A DNA stretch of 64,000 bases from Evernia prunastri. Taxonomy: Eukaryota; Ascomycota; Lecanoromycetes; Lecanorales; Parmeliaceae. The DNA is taken from contig NKYR01000071.1 of the NCBI GenBank assembly GCA_003184365.1, positions 124,001 to 188,000 on the forward strand. The letters are read 5' to 3'. Under the pieces are notes generated by a model that was not told the origin of the DNA, ran no database searches, and saw only the letters and a list, made by a program, of their open reading frames with translations. This document shows positions 32,136 to 44,161 of the stretch, piece by piece. A program made the translations under genes and the position numbers. How positions within the stretch are numbered: position 1 is the first letter of the stretch; every line of letters begins with the position of its first letter.

Positions 32136-33064
32136 TCACCCATCATAAGGAGCCATCAGCTCGTTATTCTCCACCCCACCCGGGAACGCCTCCTCGCCCA
32201 ACGCCGTCGTATGCGCCCACGGCTTCAGCGCATTCTCCCTACGGATCGTAGCCCCGAAGCAGCTCGACCACTTCTTGCGCGGGAAATGCTTCACCACGTC
32301 CTCGATCGTCGCCTTATGCACGAGCTCCGGATGGACGCCCATGTTATCTGTGTCCCCCCCCAACGCCAACGCCGCAGTGTCAGCCCAGGCTCTCCCTCAT
32401 CATCATCATTCCTCTCCTTCTACAACAGCAAACATAGCAACCCCCCGCTTCACTCACCGAACACCGTAGCCAACTGGATCAGCAACCCGAGGCTCGAAAT
32501 CGTCCCGCTCTCCCCCAGGTCCTGGTGCCGGATGATGGCCTCGGCGACGCTCTCCGCCTGCGCGACCGGCGCCCGGAGGTCCTGCTTCAGCAGCGAGAGC
32601 GCCAGGAAGCCGCCGTAGAATTCAAAGGACATGCGCGTGGCGGGGAGGTTGGCGTCCGTGGTGCCGATGTCGTGGAGCAGGCAGGCGAGGAGGTAGGTCT
32701 CCGCGGAGACGGGGAGGGGCCGCGTGGGCTGGAGGTGCGTTTGCATTGCGAGGCCTGGAAGAGTAGGAAGGGGAGGGTGTTGGCGTTAGTGCTTCGACGT
32801 TCTGATGGGGCTGGGAGATGGTGGGAAAGAGGGAGGGGGGGGGTTACCGTAGTAGTAGACGCGCATGCTGTGGTTGAAGGTCTCTTCCCGGAGCTCCTTC
32901 TTTGCGTATTCGAGGACCGCGCGGGCGAGCGGGGTCGTGGGGAGGGGCATGCGATCGACGGTTTGGGGTTCTGGGGCCGGGAGGTCTTTGCTGTTGCCGA
33001 GGAAGGCAGAGAAGTCGCGCGGTCGGGCGGTCCAGCCGTGGGTTTCGAGCGTGGATGGGGACAT
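32136..33064 (-). CDS. cyanamide hydratase (HD-domain hydro-lyase)
   Basis: Three exons (33064-32848, 32754-32458, 32347-32136) give 241 residues. It is predicted to hydrate cyanamide to urea, a fungal detoxification enzyme of the HD superfamily that needs a metal ion. Visible metal ligands in order: FNHSMRVYYYG (His), LLACLLHDIGTTDAN (the HD pair), and AEAIIRHQDLGE (His). The start MSPSTLETHGWTARPRDFSA and the closing KHFPRKKWSSCFGATIRREN, ALKPWAHTTAL fit the family and its usual length of about 240-250. The frame is open upstream through MPKKPPP but begins with a TTG, so ATG 33064 was chosen. No transport or cluster genes for nitrile or urea metabolism are adjacent. Related HD proteins with other substrates cannot be excluded. 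Confidence 0.93.
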
Positions 33065-34139
33065 GTTGGTGTTTGGGAGTGGCTTGGTGGGGGGGGGTTT
33101 TTTTGGCAACGGTGGAGAGCTTATGCGAGTCCTGACACAATTTCAAGCCTCGACCAGAATCAAGCAATATCAATCAACTTTTTCAACAATGTCTTCATTC
33201 GAAAAATGTTTTCTAACGGGACTTCAACATATTTATGCTCAAGGTGGATGCGGCATTTTGACTTTAGACAGTCATCGTTTCGCAGTCATCCTGACTAAAC
33301 ACATCAACAAACGTGGTCATCGGCGTTCTGGGGCTGTCAGTATTGGATGGCGGACAAGGAGGGACAATTAGGGACTTGGATTACAGGCTGGATTGTGTAG
33401 CTACCTTTTCTAGTGCATGCAGAGTCGGAATCATTTCTACGTCAAAGCACTGGCCTACAATGGTATTAGTGCGGTTACCAGGCCGACAGTTATTTGGTGC
33501 GACCATTCACGTGACCTGGTCGATCTCCACCACTAGGTGATCCATGCATGAAAACGCTTTTGGGAAGGCGAAACCGACACGAAAACACTCGTTGTATACA
33601 TGTTGTTCGCCTCGAACTATGAAAACTGACGGTACGATGAGCTTATGGCTCACCAACTCCGAGATCGGATTGTCCAGGTCAGAAACGGCAAGTCACGGTA
33701 AATTACCTCGCAGTTGGTTCAGTAGGAGAGATCACGAGACCGATGAGGTGCATCTGCTACTTCTCGAGTTGCCGATGGCTCTTCGGACAAAGTCGGTATT
33801 GCGCACTGTAGCAATTGTATCGGAAAGTGGGTATGCATATCGAAATATCGAACAGAAACGGCAAAAGCATCATGAACCATTCAGAGGCTTGACAACAAAT
33901 TCGAGTGGCCTCCAGAAACAAAACCAGGACGACGACCAGTGGCGCCTTCCATTTTCTCTTCGTGAGCCCTCAGATGTGTGCTCAGCGCCAGCTTTTCCGT
34001 AACACTAAGAGATTAGCGTGTCTTCTCATGCCCCTCATTCTCTCATTCTTTACCTAGGTATTCACTTTAATGGTACAACATCAACAAGGCAGATCTTCCA
34101 TCCCCTGAACATTACCTGCCTCCCTTGTTAAGTATCGAA
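33065..34139. other. divergent upstream region
   Basis: A plus-strand ORF at 33544-34002 is open for 152 codons but has no domain and no homologous look. Promoters of the flanking divergent genes lie here; nothing else supported. Confidence 0.4.
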
Positions 34140-35543
34140 ATGATACCTATCAACCCTTGTGTGCAAGAATCATTTTCACAGGTCGAGATGAACGCTGATA
34201 AGACAGTCATCGCACTGCAGGGCGACTCCGCCGCGAAGATAATCAAAGGTGAGGTACACTCAGGTACAGCCGTAACACCCTTGTTCATCACAAATCTGAC
34301 AATACTGTAGATGAAGCAACAATCAACCGTAAAGAACAGGCAGTCGGATATCTGAAGCCTTTCCGACTCATGGACCTGCCACGAGAACTCCGTGATGAAG
34401 TCTATCGAGCATTGTTCCTTCCAGTCAGGGTTGTCAGCGAACCATCAGACCGTACGAGTCGTTACTTTCGCATACACCCTTCGATTCTTCGAGTTTCCCA
34501 GCAGACTTACAGAGAATCGTCGAGAGTCTTGTACAAAGAGACCAAATGGGTCTCAGTCACATCCTTTGACGACCAGGAAGACGACATTGTACGGTCCTTC
34601 AAAAGATTTGGATTTTCCTTTCCCTCTGTGCAGAGCTCTCTATGTTTCCCTGGAATGCCCGTTCTGCGTATAGAGATGACGAATAGCTCGACGGCCAACT
34701 TCAAGTGTCAGACTTCCGTACTTGTTGCACAGCCTCTTCTGCAGTACATCAGCATTACCTTCATAGCCTGTCGATGCGTCCGTATCGCTCTTTGGTTCGA
34801 CAAGAATGCAATGCAAGATCCTCTTACCCGAGAGGCGCTCGTGCATTTTTGCAGTAATATACGGGGGTTAACCTCTGTAACCGTCGAAGGACTTGATCCA
34901 ATGTATTGCGCAAGACTTACAGATAGCATGAGAACTCCAATACGCCGATTTGGAGAGCATTTTGAGCGGCTCGAGGCATACCAACAACTCGCGCGTCACC
35001 AGCTGGCTCAGGGACGATTCTTGGACGCTTTTGAGACCAACTGTGGAGGTTCCTTCTCTGCAAGGTTTGCCGGGCCGTGGAAACCAAAAGGGGGGCTACT
35101 TTGCTCAAAATCCCAGGCTATCCAACTCAAGGGGTGGGCCATTGATTTTTCTCATCGCCGCCGCTTACTGCCAATCAAAGGCTGGTCTGTCCACGAGAGC
35201 TAGGAACCTTCTCGACTCAACTCTCACAAACGATTCCCTATCCCAGTTGTTGACAAAGCATCAAGAGATCGAGATCCATTACCACAAAGCCTTGACTTTC
35301 GTCTCCGAACACGACGATCTCCACGCAGCAGATGCATTCCTCTGTGTACTCAACGTACAGCCCGGCCATGAAGACGCTGATAGACAGCTAGATGCGATAG
35401 AAGCCAGGCTTCCTACCATGCCACAAACCAAGAGACAGGAGACCGAAGCCTACCTGAGGAATGTTGCGGAGCCGTACAGGCACAGAGAGCCTGGGAGTGC
35501 GAGGCCCAGCGAGGAGTTGACCGTCGAAGGTCTTCAAATTTAG
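34140..35543 (+). CDS. 2EXR/F-box-like protein, paralogue of the gene at 50.4 kb
   Basis: Three exons (34140-34248, 34311-35064, 35117-35543) give 429 residues. Two ATGs (34140 and 34188) are possible; the first is used here. The core motif FRLMDLPRELRDEVYRALFL is followed by RIHPSILRVSQQTYRESSRV and LYKETKWVSV, the common fungal pattern of an F-box or 2EXR-like start followed by ILR.(C/S)(Q/K)Q..(E/Q)(A/S)...(L/F)Y. The second intron (GTTTGC donor, ATCCCAG acceptor) restores the frame into GGPLIFLIAAAYCQSKAGLS. The C-terminal part (IEIHYHKALTFVSEHDDLHA, DAFLCVLNVQPGHEDADRQL) looks like TPR-type helices. The order of parts is the same in the gene at 50381-52293, so the two are probably paralogues. 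Role unknown; possibly an adaptor. Confidence 0.75.
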
Positions 35544-38027
35544 AGACCAGATCGAGGTGTCAGAGCTTGTGGATATAGAATGACAGAAGGAAGTCCCAAG
35601 TGCAAAGCATGGAGTCATCCTGGACGAAACCGTTTCTCAAAGCTAGTGACTTTAGGGTCAGGCCGAGACGTTGGGTCTGTCTTTGGATCGGCAAGGGAGA
35701 ATAATGTTTCGGATCATGGGGGGCGAAAATCAAATTAGGCGAGAATGAATCTCTTTGGTGAAAAGCTAAGGCGTCAGACCATTTGATTCGAGCAAGACGT
35801 TCTCTGTTCGCAATTGCAAGGCGCAACACCATCCCAATGATGCTGGCCCTCGAAGCGCTCTCCTATACCAACTCGAAAGGCACAGATCCCCAATCACGAA
35901 ACACGTACCCCCAACCCCCTCGTATCCAGTAGACCCTACCAAAGCTCACAGCCTATCCCACTCTTGCGTAAGCTCAATTGCCATCACGCCAAAACCTCCA
36001 TTCCACCCAGGTCTATACTCACTCAATCACCAACCCATCCCAAACCCCTAATACCCGCCCGTCTTCTCGTCCACTTGCATGTATATGCACAAGCGGCCGA
36101 CCGTCTGCTATTGCATGACACTAGATGAGGTTTCAGAGCGTGAGCACCAGCACCAGCATGAGCGCAAGATGCTCAAAGGAAGAACCATCTAGATTCCTGC
36201 ACCACACCCAGACTGCAGATGGAAAAGAACAGCCGACCTGAGGGTTCCAGATACAAATGAAACCTCTTTTCCGATACACGATTATAAACGACGAGGGAGC
36301 TCCTCCTCTGACAAGGGACACACGGCGAATAGCCCTTCCCTGTCAAACCACCGCAACCACCCAAAACCAGCCTTATTCAAATCGTCATATCTCCGCTTGC
36401 GAAGCAACCTCTCTCGAACCCCTTAAGACCACCCAACCACCTCTAAAAGCCCCAAGACATCTCTTTTCAACTACCACGGAGCAACTTCCACACCGCCGAC
36501 CTTTCCCTCACCAAAGTTTCAAATCATTCCCAAAAACAGCACTATTCCCTCCACCTCACCTCTTCCTCCTCCGATACGAAAACCATTGCAACCCCACTCG
36601 CAAAATCTCCGCCCTCCTTCACTCCTAATGAAAACGTCGCAACGCCTCCATCTCGCGCCCTTCTCTTCCCCTACTCCCCCTCCCCGTCCCCACACCCCGC
36701 CTCGTCCCGCCCTCACACACACACTCTCTCTTCTAGAAGCGACGAACACGAAGACCAGCATCAACAGCATCATCTCTCCCCATGATTGGCAAAGCATCTC
36801 ACCTTCAACTCCGTCTAGATTGGGAGTGAGGGGAGGGGAGGAAAACTGAAGGGAAGGGAAGGGAAGGGAAGGGCGGGGAAGAAATCGCCGCAGCCTTCGT
36901 GTCCCTGTGCTTTGTAGGAAGAACGAGATGAAGAGAGCGGGAGAAGAAGAAGAACGAAAGGAGAAAAAGGCGGTGGGGGGTTGGGGGGGNGGGGGGGAGG
37001 GTGCGATGGGGAAGCAGAGACGGAGACAGAGACACACCGAGAGAGGTATATCTCGGCTTGCATCGCACGAAAAAGATACATGAATGGTAACTCATGAAAA
37101 CGGAGAACAAAGAAAGAAGGAAAGATAGAGAAATAAGAGCTCCAGGAATCGCAAGGGCGAGACAGACCTCAAACCCAAACACCGACAACAAGCACAAATA
37201 TGTATCGTCTCTTCCCTCCCAACAGCAACAGCCACTCATCGACTGCGCAAACCCACCTCACCGCTCTTCGCATGAAATCATAATACTGAAGGTACCCTAC
37301 GTACCGGCAACCGAAACAGCACCAACGCCAGCATCAACAATCTCCCATGCCACGACTCGACTGGACTCGAAAATCCCACCTTCATCTCGTTCCACATCCT
37401 CCACGTTCTCGAAACCACCCACACACTTCTTCCCCTCCTCCTCTTCTCCCCCTTCCCCTCCCCCTTCCACACTCGCCCCATTCTTGAAAACCCCCCCGCA
37501 CACACTTTTTCCCCCAACTGCCGCCACGACCAACGGCACACGTGTCTGCGAATAAGGGTAATGAGAACCGATAAGCAACAAGGACAAGACAACCATTACA
37601 TTCTCCCCCCTGCCACAACCACAACCACAACCGCACACCTGCATCACAACTAACCATCACGGATAGCCGTTCAACGTCAACAATATAGTAATAAAAATTA
37701 TAATTCTATCAACAGCCGTCTAGCGAGCTATACAAACATACACCAAGCCACCCACCAACCCAATTAGATAAACAAGAGCCTGTGAAAGCCATCGTCATCA
37801 CAATCCTGACAACCACGCCCTCTTGCCATTAAGCATTAAGTAACGTAACCGCCACCATCTAAAGCGCAATCATGAATCCAAAATCCTAGCCAGGGTCGCT
37901 GTCATTCAGTCATGAATTAGCCACTCCCCTCCCCTCCCCTCCCCTCCCCTCCACTTCCCTCAACTCCCCTCCACTCTCCTTCACCCCCTTTCCACCCCAC
38001 CACCCCCTTTCCCACCACAACCGGCAT
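35544..38027. other. 2.5 kb gene-free, strand-asymmetric low-complexity DNA with an assembly N
   Basis: The plus strand is C/A-rich over long stretches, with purine tracts at 36828-36880 (GGGAA repeats) and 36960-37010 (G runs flanking an N at 36990), and a CCCCT tract at 37920-37980. Open frames here are by-products of low complexity. It lies between the 3' ends of two convergent genes. Confidence 0.55.
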
Positions 38028-40240
38028 CTAAACCGCCAACGCCAACGCCAACAGCCTCTCGAAATTCGGCACCCCAAGCCCCGTGACCGGATCCCACCCT
38101 TCCGTCGCGTTCCAGCTCGCGTAGGGGATGATGCTGCCCCCGATGACGCGCGCGCCCGTCTGGCCGTTGATGCCGTTGCAGCCGACGCTCCGGCCGCCCG
38201 TAATGTCCGTGAGGCCCGCGTAGCCGGTGGCGTAGACTGTTGCCAAAACGGAGAAAGTCAGTAATCATCAATCGGCTGATTAAGGGTGTCGGTTTTGTTG
38301 GGGGGGGAAAGGGGAAAGGGGAAGATACGTACGGAACGGGTTGAGGAAGCCGAGGGCCGGCTTGCCCGCTTTGAAACGAGCGTCGTTGAGGAGGGCGATG
38401 ACGGAGGAGAAGACGGGGACCGCGGCGGAGGTGCCGCCGGAGAGGGCGGCTTCCCCGTTGACGACGACGGCGTAGCTGTGGGACGAAAAGCCTGATAAGC
38501 ATCGCTGGATTGCAAAAAAGGAAGGAATGGAAAGAAACGTACTCAGGGGTCACGCTATGCGCCGACACATCCGGAAACCCGCGATTGGCGAAGTTGGTGA
38601 AAGCGCTGAAGTAGTCTTTGGTGGCCGGGGTGATGTGGTCGTCTAGGTAGGTGGTCACCGCGCCGGCTTGGTACGCGGGGCGAGGGAAGTAGTTGCTGAA
38701 GCCGCCGGAGCCGGCGATCCAGGCGATCTCGGGTTCGATCGATTGAGTGCCGCCGACTGAGGTGATGTAGGGACACGTGCCTGGGAACTGAGGGGTGAAT
38801 TGCGGCGTTTTTTTGCCGTCGTTGGATTGACAGGGTGCACCGACGCCTGGCGAGTGCATTAGCGGACGAGGCTCGGTCAGGATCGGGATGCAATGACACC
38901 GCCACAACACATGCACGTACCCGTGTCACCTGCAGATTCGAGCACGGAGATTCCTCTCAATCCTAGCTGGCCGATCATGTTGCAAACTCGCATGGCATAC
39001 TTTTCTGGCACAGTCTGCACACTCGTGTTATTGATTGGCGAAATGAATCAACACCGGGCTACTTACCTGTTCGTCGTCTCCATAGGAATTGCTGATAACA
39101 TTAGGTAGCGCACTGTTTGGCAGCGAAAGCAGGTACTGATAGTAATTGAGATAAGGCTCGTTTTCGTTATCTGCAGCAGTTGGCTCATCAACATTCGGGA
39201 TGAAAGGCCTAGACAAACATCAGCATGCTATTCCACATCCTCAAAATCGGTTTCAGTGAGACAAACGGCGATCCTCCTGTGATGTAGCTGGTAATTGGAA
39301 GCGGGTGGCTGATTCCACTTATGTACTCGACATCGAGATCGGCTTCTCCATGGTTCTCATCGATGGCCTGATCATCGATACCTCCATTGATGAGCTCAAC
39401 GGTAATTCTCTGTTGGGGAATACGTTGCGCTAATTGGAACAGAGAAAGATCCTGAGTGCGAACAGATTGATTCAGAAAACTTCCGAACCCGATCTTGCTA
39501 CCGGACGTGGCGTCAGGGGTGTAGTTGATGTTGTATAACTCCTTGAGACAGGTTGGTGTGATCAAAGTTTTGCAACTGGGATCGATGGTATCGGTGGTGT
39601 TACCACTCGTAGTGCCGTTAGTGGTACTATTGGTAGTGCCATTGAATTGGCGAGCCGCAAGTTCTCCTACGTGGTGACCCACTTGCGGAGCTAGAACCTT
39701 GGGTGTTGGCATCTGAGGCACTGTCTTTCCAAAGTAGGTGGTAGGCGTGATGAGATCGATGTGGACCTGGAGGTCGTCCGGAATGGAGTATTCTGTAGTT
39801 CGCAGTTTCTGAATGCCGGAATTCTCATAGTAATTGAAGGTGGTACGGAGAAGGCTATTCGCTGTGCAAACTGTGGTGGAGAAATTCACGTTTGCGCCAT
39901 CACTGTACGCATTTGTGATGCCGGCTCCTTCGAGCCATGCCAAAACAGCAGGACTCGCATCAGCTGATGGTGCGAGCATGGCAGCGACAGCGTCAGCGTC
40001 CATGTATTGGCCGTATGAGTCACTTCCAGGGGTAGAGACCGCCATAATCTTTGCATCTAATTGATCGAGATTCTGTTGCGCCAAGGCAATCTGTAAGACC
40101 ATAGTATCTTCTTCAGCGGGAGCCCCGACTTGGTTCCATCCCGAAGGAACCGCGGCCAGTTGCTCATGAATAGCGGCGAAGGTTGGAGAAACGAGGGAGA
40201 GCCATAGGCTTACAGCCGGCCAATTGTGCTTAGTAAACAT
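38028..40240 (-). CDS. sedolisin-family secreted serine-carboxyl peptidase (S53)
   Basis: Six exons (40240-39267, 39208-39067, 39014-38921, 38846-38543, 38475-38333, 38236-38028) give 621 residues. The signal peptide is MFTKHNWPAVSLWLSLVSPT plus FAA. A long pro-region (VLQIALAQQNLDQLDAKI, DSYGQYMDADAVAAML) is typical of tripeptidyl-peptidase-type sedolisins. Catalytic residues visible: Glu and Asp in NHGEADLDVEYISG (about 298 and 302) and Ser in AALSGGTSAAVPVFSS (about 520). ISVLESAGDTGVGAPC holds the oxyanion-hole Asp, and the C-terminal calcium-site region is EGWDPVTGLGVPNFERLLAL. An Asn/Thr-rich linker (NGTTNSTTNGTTSGNTT) with glycosylation sites lies between pro-peptide and catalytic domain. 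It acts outside the cell, in acid, releasing peptides for nutrition or virulence. Exon 1 ends at a GTTTGT donor. Confidence 0.93.
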
Positions 40241-42088
40241 GCTGTAATGAAACGAATGTAAATGGTAGGAAGGAAGGAGGCGACGATAAGGATACTGGAG
40301 GTGGAGGATAGGAAGACAAGATGACAAGACATGGTGACAAGAGGATTTGAATGGTCTTTAACAAAGGATGCCAAGACACGTATCGCTCCTGCATGATGGA
40401 GAATTGTGCGCCATTTAGGAATCTGACTGCGTCTGACAGGCGGAGAGCAAGATGCCGGCGGCCAGAAGTGAGCATTAGTCGTGGCGGTCGCCCGCCCCGT
40501 TATTTCGGAGGTACGAGCGTAGGAAGTGGACCTGCCACGCATGACGGACTTGATCGGGCCAGCCATGTATATTTTCAATTTCTCATATTTTCTGGGGATC
40601 TCTAGCCTATCTGTCATACATATGCAGGGCAGCTGTCGTACTCTCTGACCAGTTTGGAAAGGTGTGCCTCTGCCTAAAATCCTGCCGAGACTGATTGGGC
40701 CCGAAAAGGAAGGTGGTTGGAACTAGCATGCTCCTTTTATGCGCCTTCGCTGCAAAGTCCGGCCGAAGCGAATGCCTGTCAGCGTAATCGTGCATGCTGA
40801 GATCCTAAGCGGTCCAATCCATGATTTTGGAGGCTGATGGTAAATGAGATGGCGTCAGAGCGCAGAGCTTGCTTCTGTTTATTATCTCTTGTTATTGTCC
40901 TTTGTCGCCATGCGCGGGGCGGGGATAAAAGTTTGCGCTGGGATCGAGTCATGATGGGTCCCGAACTCAACAGCGACAATATAGTTCAGTATGTAGGTAC
41001 ACCCAAATTTTTCATGAACGCAATGCAGGTGGTAATGGCAGCTGCGTCAAGCAACATTGTCACTGGGAAGTCGTCATCCATCAAGCCTGTCAGAAAGTTG
41101 CTCATATCTGCTCATTCCAAATACACCCCGAGCCGCCGTCCCGGAGCCTCGGTTTTGCGCCTGGCAGGATTTGCCGATCCCGCTCCGCCCCAGCCCTCTC
41201 CTCTGAGTACTCCGCTCCGAGCCGAGATCCTGTCTCGAGTTCTTGGCGACATTCTTTCCTCAGAAAGCCCGCCGCCTCTTTTTCTTTCCTATTGACGATG
41301 TTTCCATCTCAAAAAGACTGGTTCAAGTACTCGAGATCAAGATCTATCCTCCAACCTCGGAAAATAGATCGCCTGCTAAGGGAATTGGTAGTTGCCCCGA
41401 AGCAGCCACTTCAATTGGCTCGCTACAACACATGATGGCACTTTGGTGATCAACCCAGAGACGTCATTTAACCAGACACTGAATAGGGGCAAGTAGCCCC
41501 AAATTGGACGCAAATCAGGCGCAATACAGATGCAGATACAAGCGCATTGTCTGAGCAACCTTTCATTGAGGGCAAAATCCGGCGAAACTCAAGATCTCGG
41601 CGGTATTTTTTGACATCCAGTGCTCTTGGTACAGACCTTCGTGTCGGTTTCGGTTTGGGTGTTGTCCTGGTGGCCACAGATATTACCTAAGAGGCTTTTT
41701 AGAAGCGAGGCGCTGGCCGGGAGGCTTGAAGTCAACTTTACTTTCAACATCAGTCGTTCTTTGACTGCAGATCATCGATCTGGATGACATTAAATGAGGT
41801 TGCAAGTATTGCGTAGCGGAATCCTTGTAGTGTTACCTTGAAGCGATATGACTGTAGCGGTCGTCTCCGAGTCTGAGTGCGGTAGGCTTTGCGAGTCCAA
41901 ATGCAAGCCTTCACTTTCACCTTGTCCACGCTACCTTCTCGCGCTTATCCATTACTTCTGAACCTCCTTCGACTGCCCAAGATCCATATCAGAGCATTAC
42001 TACTCCGTAGCATAGGCAAAATCACCAACGACGTCTCGTGTGTGTTCTTACGCTGTCCTGTGGCCACGTTCGGGGTATGATGCTGATA
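40241..42088. other. intergenic 1.8 kb
   Basis: One plus-strand ATG ORF (40837-41295, 152 codons) has no recognisable domain and weak coding character. The remainder is the sedolisin promoter and 3' flank of the MFS gene. Nothing else supported. Confidence 0.4.
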
Positions 42089-43527
42089 TCATAACAAATG
42101 TAGCAACTTCTTCCATTTCCACAGCAATCCCCAGCCGCCAAACACTGACGAGAGGCCCGTGAATATGATGAGTGGCCCATAAGTCGTTCCGTAACCGAAG
42201 CTTTCTACCGCACTCCTGCTTCCGGCCTTGAGTAGTGGTACGCCAGCTAGTCCACCACTCACATAGCCAATTCCCCTCGCACCATTCAGCAGACCATACA
42301 GCATTCCCGTGTCGATAGCCTCATTCCTTTGCGCGGCTTCGCGCTCCAGCTCATTGATGACGCCTCCCCAAGTCGCGCTGTAGCCTCCGGCAAAGAAGCC
42401 GAAGGTGATTGAGAACAGTACCAAAAGCGCCATGCTACCTTGCGACGTCAAGCCCCAGAGGAGGAAAGCGGATAGGGCGGAGCTGACGGCTGATATGGAA
42501 GTTACAGTCGTGGCCGAAAGTGTAAAGCGCTTGTTGTCGCTTAGATACCCGAAGAAGGACGAGGCGACAATGCCAGGGATGTTGAAAATGGTGAGCAAAA
42601 GGGTGGCCGAAGCCTGAGACAGCAAAGTCACTTCGTGGGCGTACGTGCTCAGATACGTCTGCGGAATGCCATATCCAGAGCTTTGAAATATGATGGCGAC
42701 GCTGTAGATGTAGAAGGTCTGGTGTTTGAGGAAATTCCAGGGGATCTTCCGTGTCCGATGAGCGCTCGGGGACACGCTCGAGGGATGTGTCGGTATCAAG
42801 AAGATTGCGAAAATGCTGGTTCCGGCTGCAACAGCCGTCCATATTCTCAACGTTGTACGAAAGCCATAGCGATCGAGAAGGAATCGCAACAAAAACGGAC
42901 AAGCAGAACCCACGATGTTTTTGCAGGACAGAACAACCCCATACGCCACAGCGCGATTGCTGGTTTTAAACCATTCGCCAAGCGACAGTGTCGTCGGGCT
43001 GTAGACGAGAGCGCATCCCAACGCTGCCATGACTCCCTGTGTCGCGACCAAATGCCAGACCTGAGTGCTGAAGGAGGACAGGAGGAAGCTGAGGCATGTA
43101 ATCGCAGCGCCGCAAAGAGCTGCGGTCTGGCGTCTACGGGCCCACCGTCTAGTGAACAGTGCAAACAGGAAAGGCATAGAGAGGTACATGACGCCGTTGG
43201 AGGTTGTGCCGATGATACCGGTCACTTCTTGACTACCTTGCAGCGTCCAATTGCTGGAATAGTATTCTTGGAAGACGCCGTAGTTCATAGCGAAGCCTGC
43301 GTGTGTGAGTGGGATCGCAATCAGGATGTAGGACTTAACCTACCCCAGATTGGCAGCTGCAATATCGCAGAGCCAACGAGAACGCAAGCCCTTTTCCTAC
43401 TTGATTCCCATGACCTTGAGCCGGACTGATCGACGATAGATGCATCCTGTTCGGTGTCGTGGGGCTCTTGCTCGCGGACGCCTGACGGTAGCGATTCGCG
43501 AAGAGAGATGCTCTCATTTCGTGTCAT
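42089..43527 (-). CDS. MFS transporter, monocarboxylate-transporter type
   Basis: Two exons (43527-43344 and 43296-42089) give 463 residues. About 60 hydrophilic N-terminal residues precede the first helix, which crosses the splice site (RACVLVGSAILQLPIWG, then FAMNYGVFQEYYSSNW). This motif, a helix followed by (F/Y)G.(F/Y)Q.YY, is characteristic of fungal MCT-like (SLC16-type) transporters. Roughly eleven to twelve membrane segments follow, with the loop GWGGVINELEREAAQRNE in the C-terminal half and RWARRRQT between helices 2 and 3. Family members carry monocarboxylates, riboflavin or unknown organic acids across the plasma membrane. Substrate cannot be told. It diverges from the acetyltransferase gene with 634 bp between starts. 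Confidence 0.88.
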
Positions 43528-44161
43528 TGTGAATCAACTGGAGGTTGGATTGAATAGATAAAGTTGTCGGCCGGCCAGTGTGCGACGTCTTACTTATGAG
43601 GAATGACGTTCAGTAATCCAGTACAGGCACGTGCCCAATGATGTAAGGTAGGTATACGGAGTACCTAAGGTACCTACCTAGTGCTCGAGATTTAGGGCGC
43701 CGAGATTTGGTAGTCGATTAAATAAATCTTCAGCGATTCAGCATCCGCTTTTACTTTTCGTCAGAGAAAATTTATGATTAGTCGAGTAGAGTGACGCATA
43801 AGCCAAACTTCTGTGATTAAAGTCTTCATTACGAGTATTATTGTCGAGTCATATACGGAGTACAGGTGATTAAAAATACATTTTAACGACTTTCGCGGGC
43901 CCTCAGTGGCCAGTGCAGCCTTTATTCGATTTCGCGCACGGACGAGGAGCGTATACTTTCGAGTTTCGTCGCGTGGACATGCCCCAGGAGTCCTAGTAGC
44001 CAAAGTCAGTGTTGAAGTAAATAGACGGGTCACAGAGGGCCAAACGTATACGCGCCAAGCCCGCCAAGCGCGCTTTGGACGCGATATTTCTAAAAAAATT
44101 CTGCGTACCTATTCAGACCACCAGCAATTACACTACACAACAGGCAAAACCCTCACTCGCA
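43528..44161. other. divergent promoter MFS / acetyltransferase
   Basis: Includes GGTACCTACC/TAGGTA repeats near 43648-43682, AT-rich DNA at 43700-43890 and CGGAGTAC motifs. No gene. Confidence 0.45.

Noticed and set aside
32525..33298. 257-codon plus-strand ORF
   Set aside because: Antisense to cyanamide hydratase exons with HD motifs; it has no domain of its own.
33544..34002. 152-codon plus-strand ORF
   Set aside because: Sequence looks random and lies between two divergent promoters.
36519..37240. Several ORFs across the N at 36990
   Set aside because: Low-complexity translations of purine-rich DNA containing an unknown base; no conserved motif.
38893..40064. Plus-strand ORFs inside the sedolisin gene
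   Set aside because: They are antisense shadows; the minus strand has the complete catalytic set.
40837..41295. 152-codon plus-strand ORF with hydrophobic start
   Set aside because: No domain, weak composition, and located in a probable promoter region.
42635..43429. 264-codon plus-strand ORF
   Set aside because: Antisense to the MFS transporter exons; no domain.
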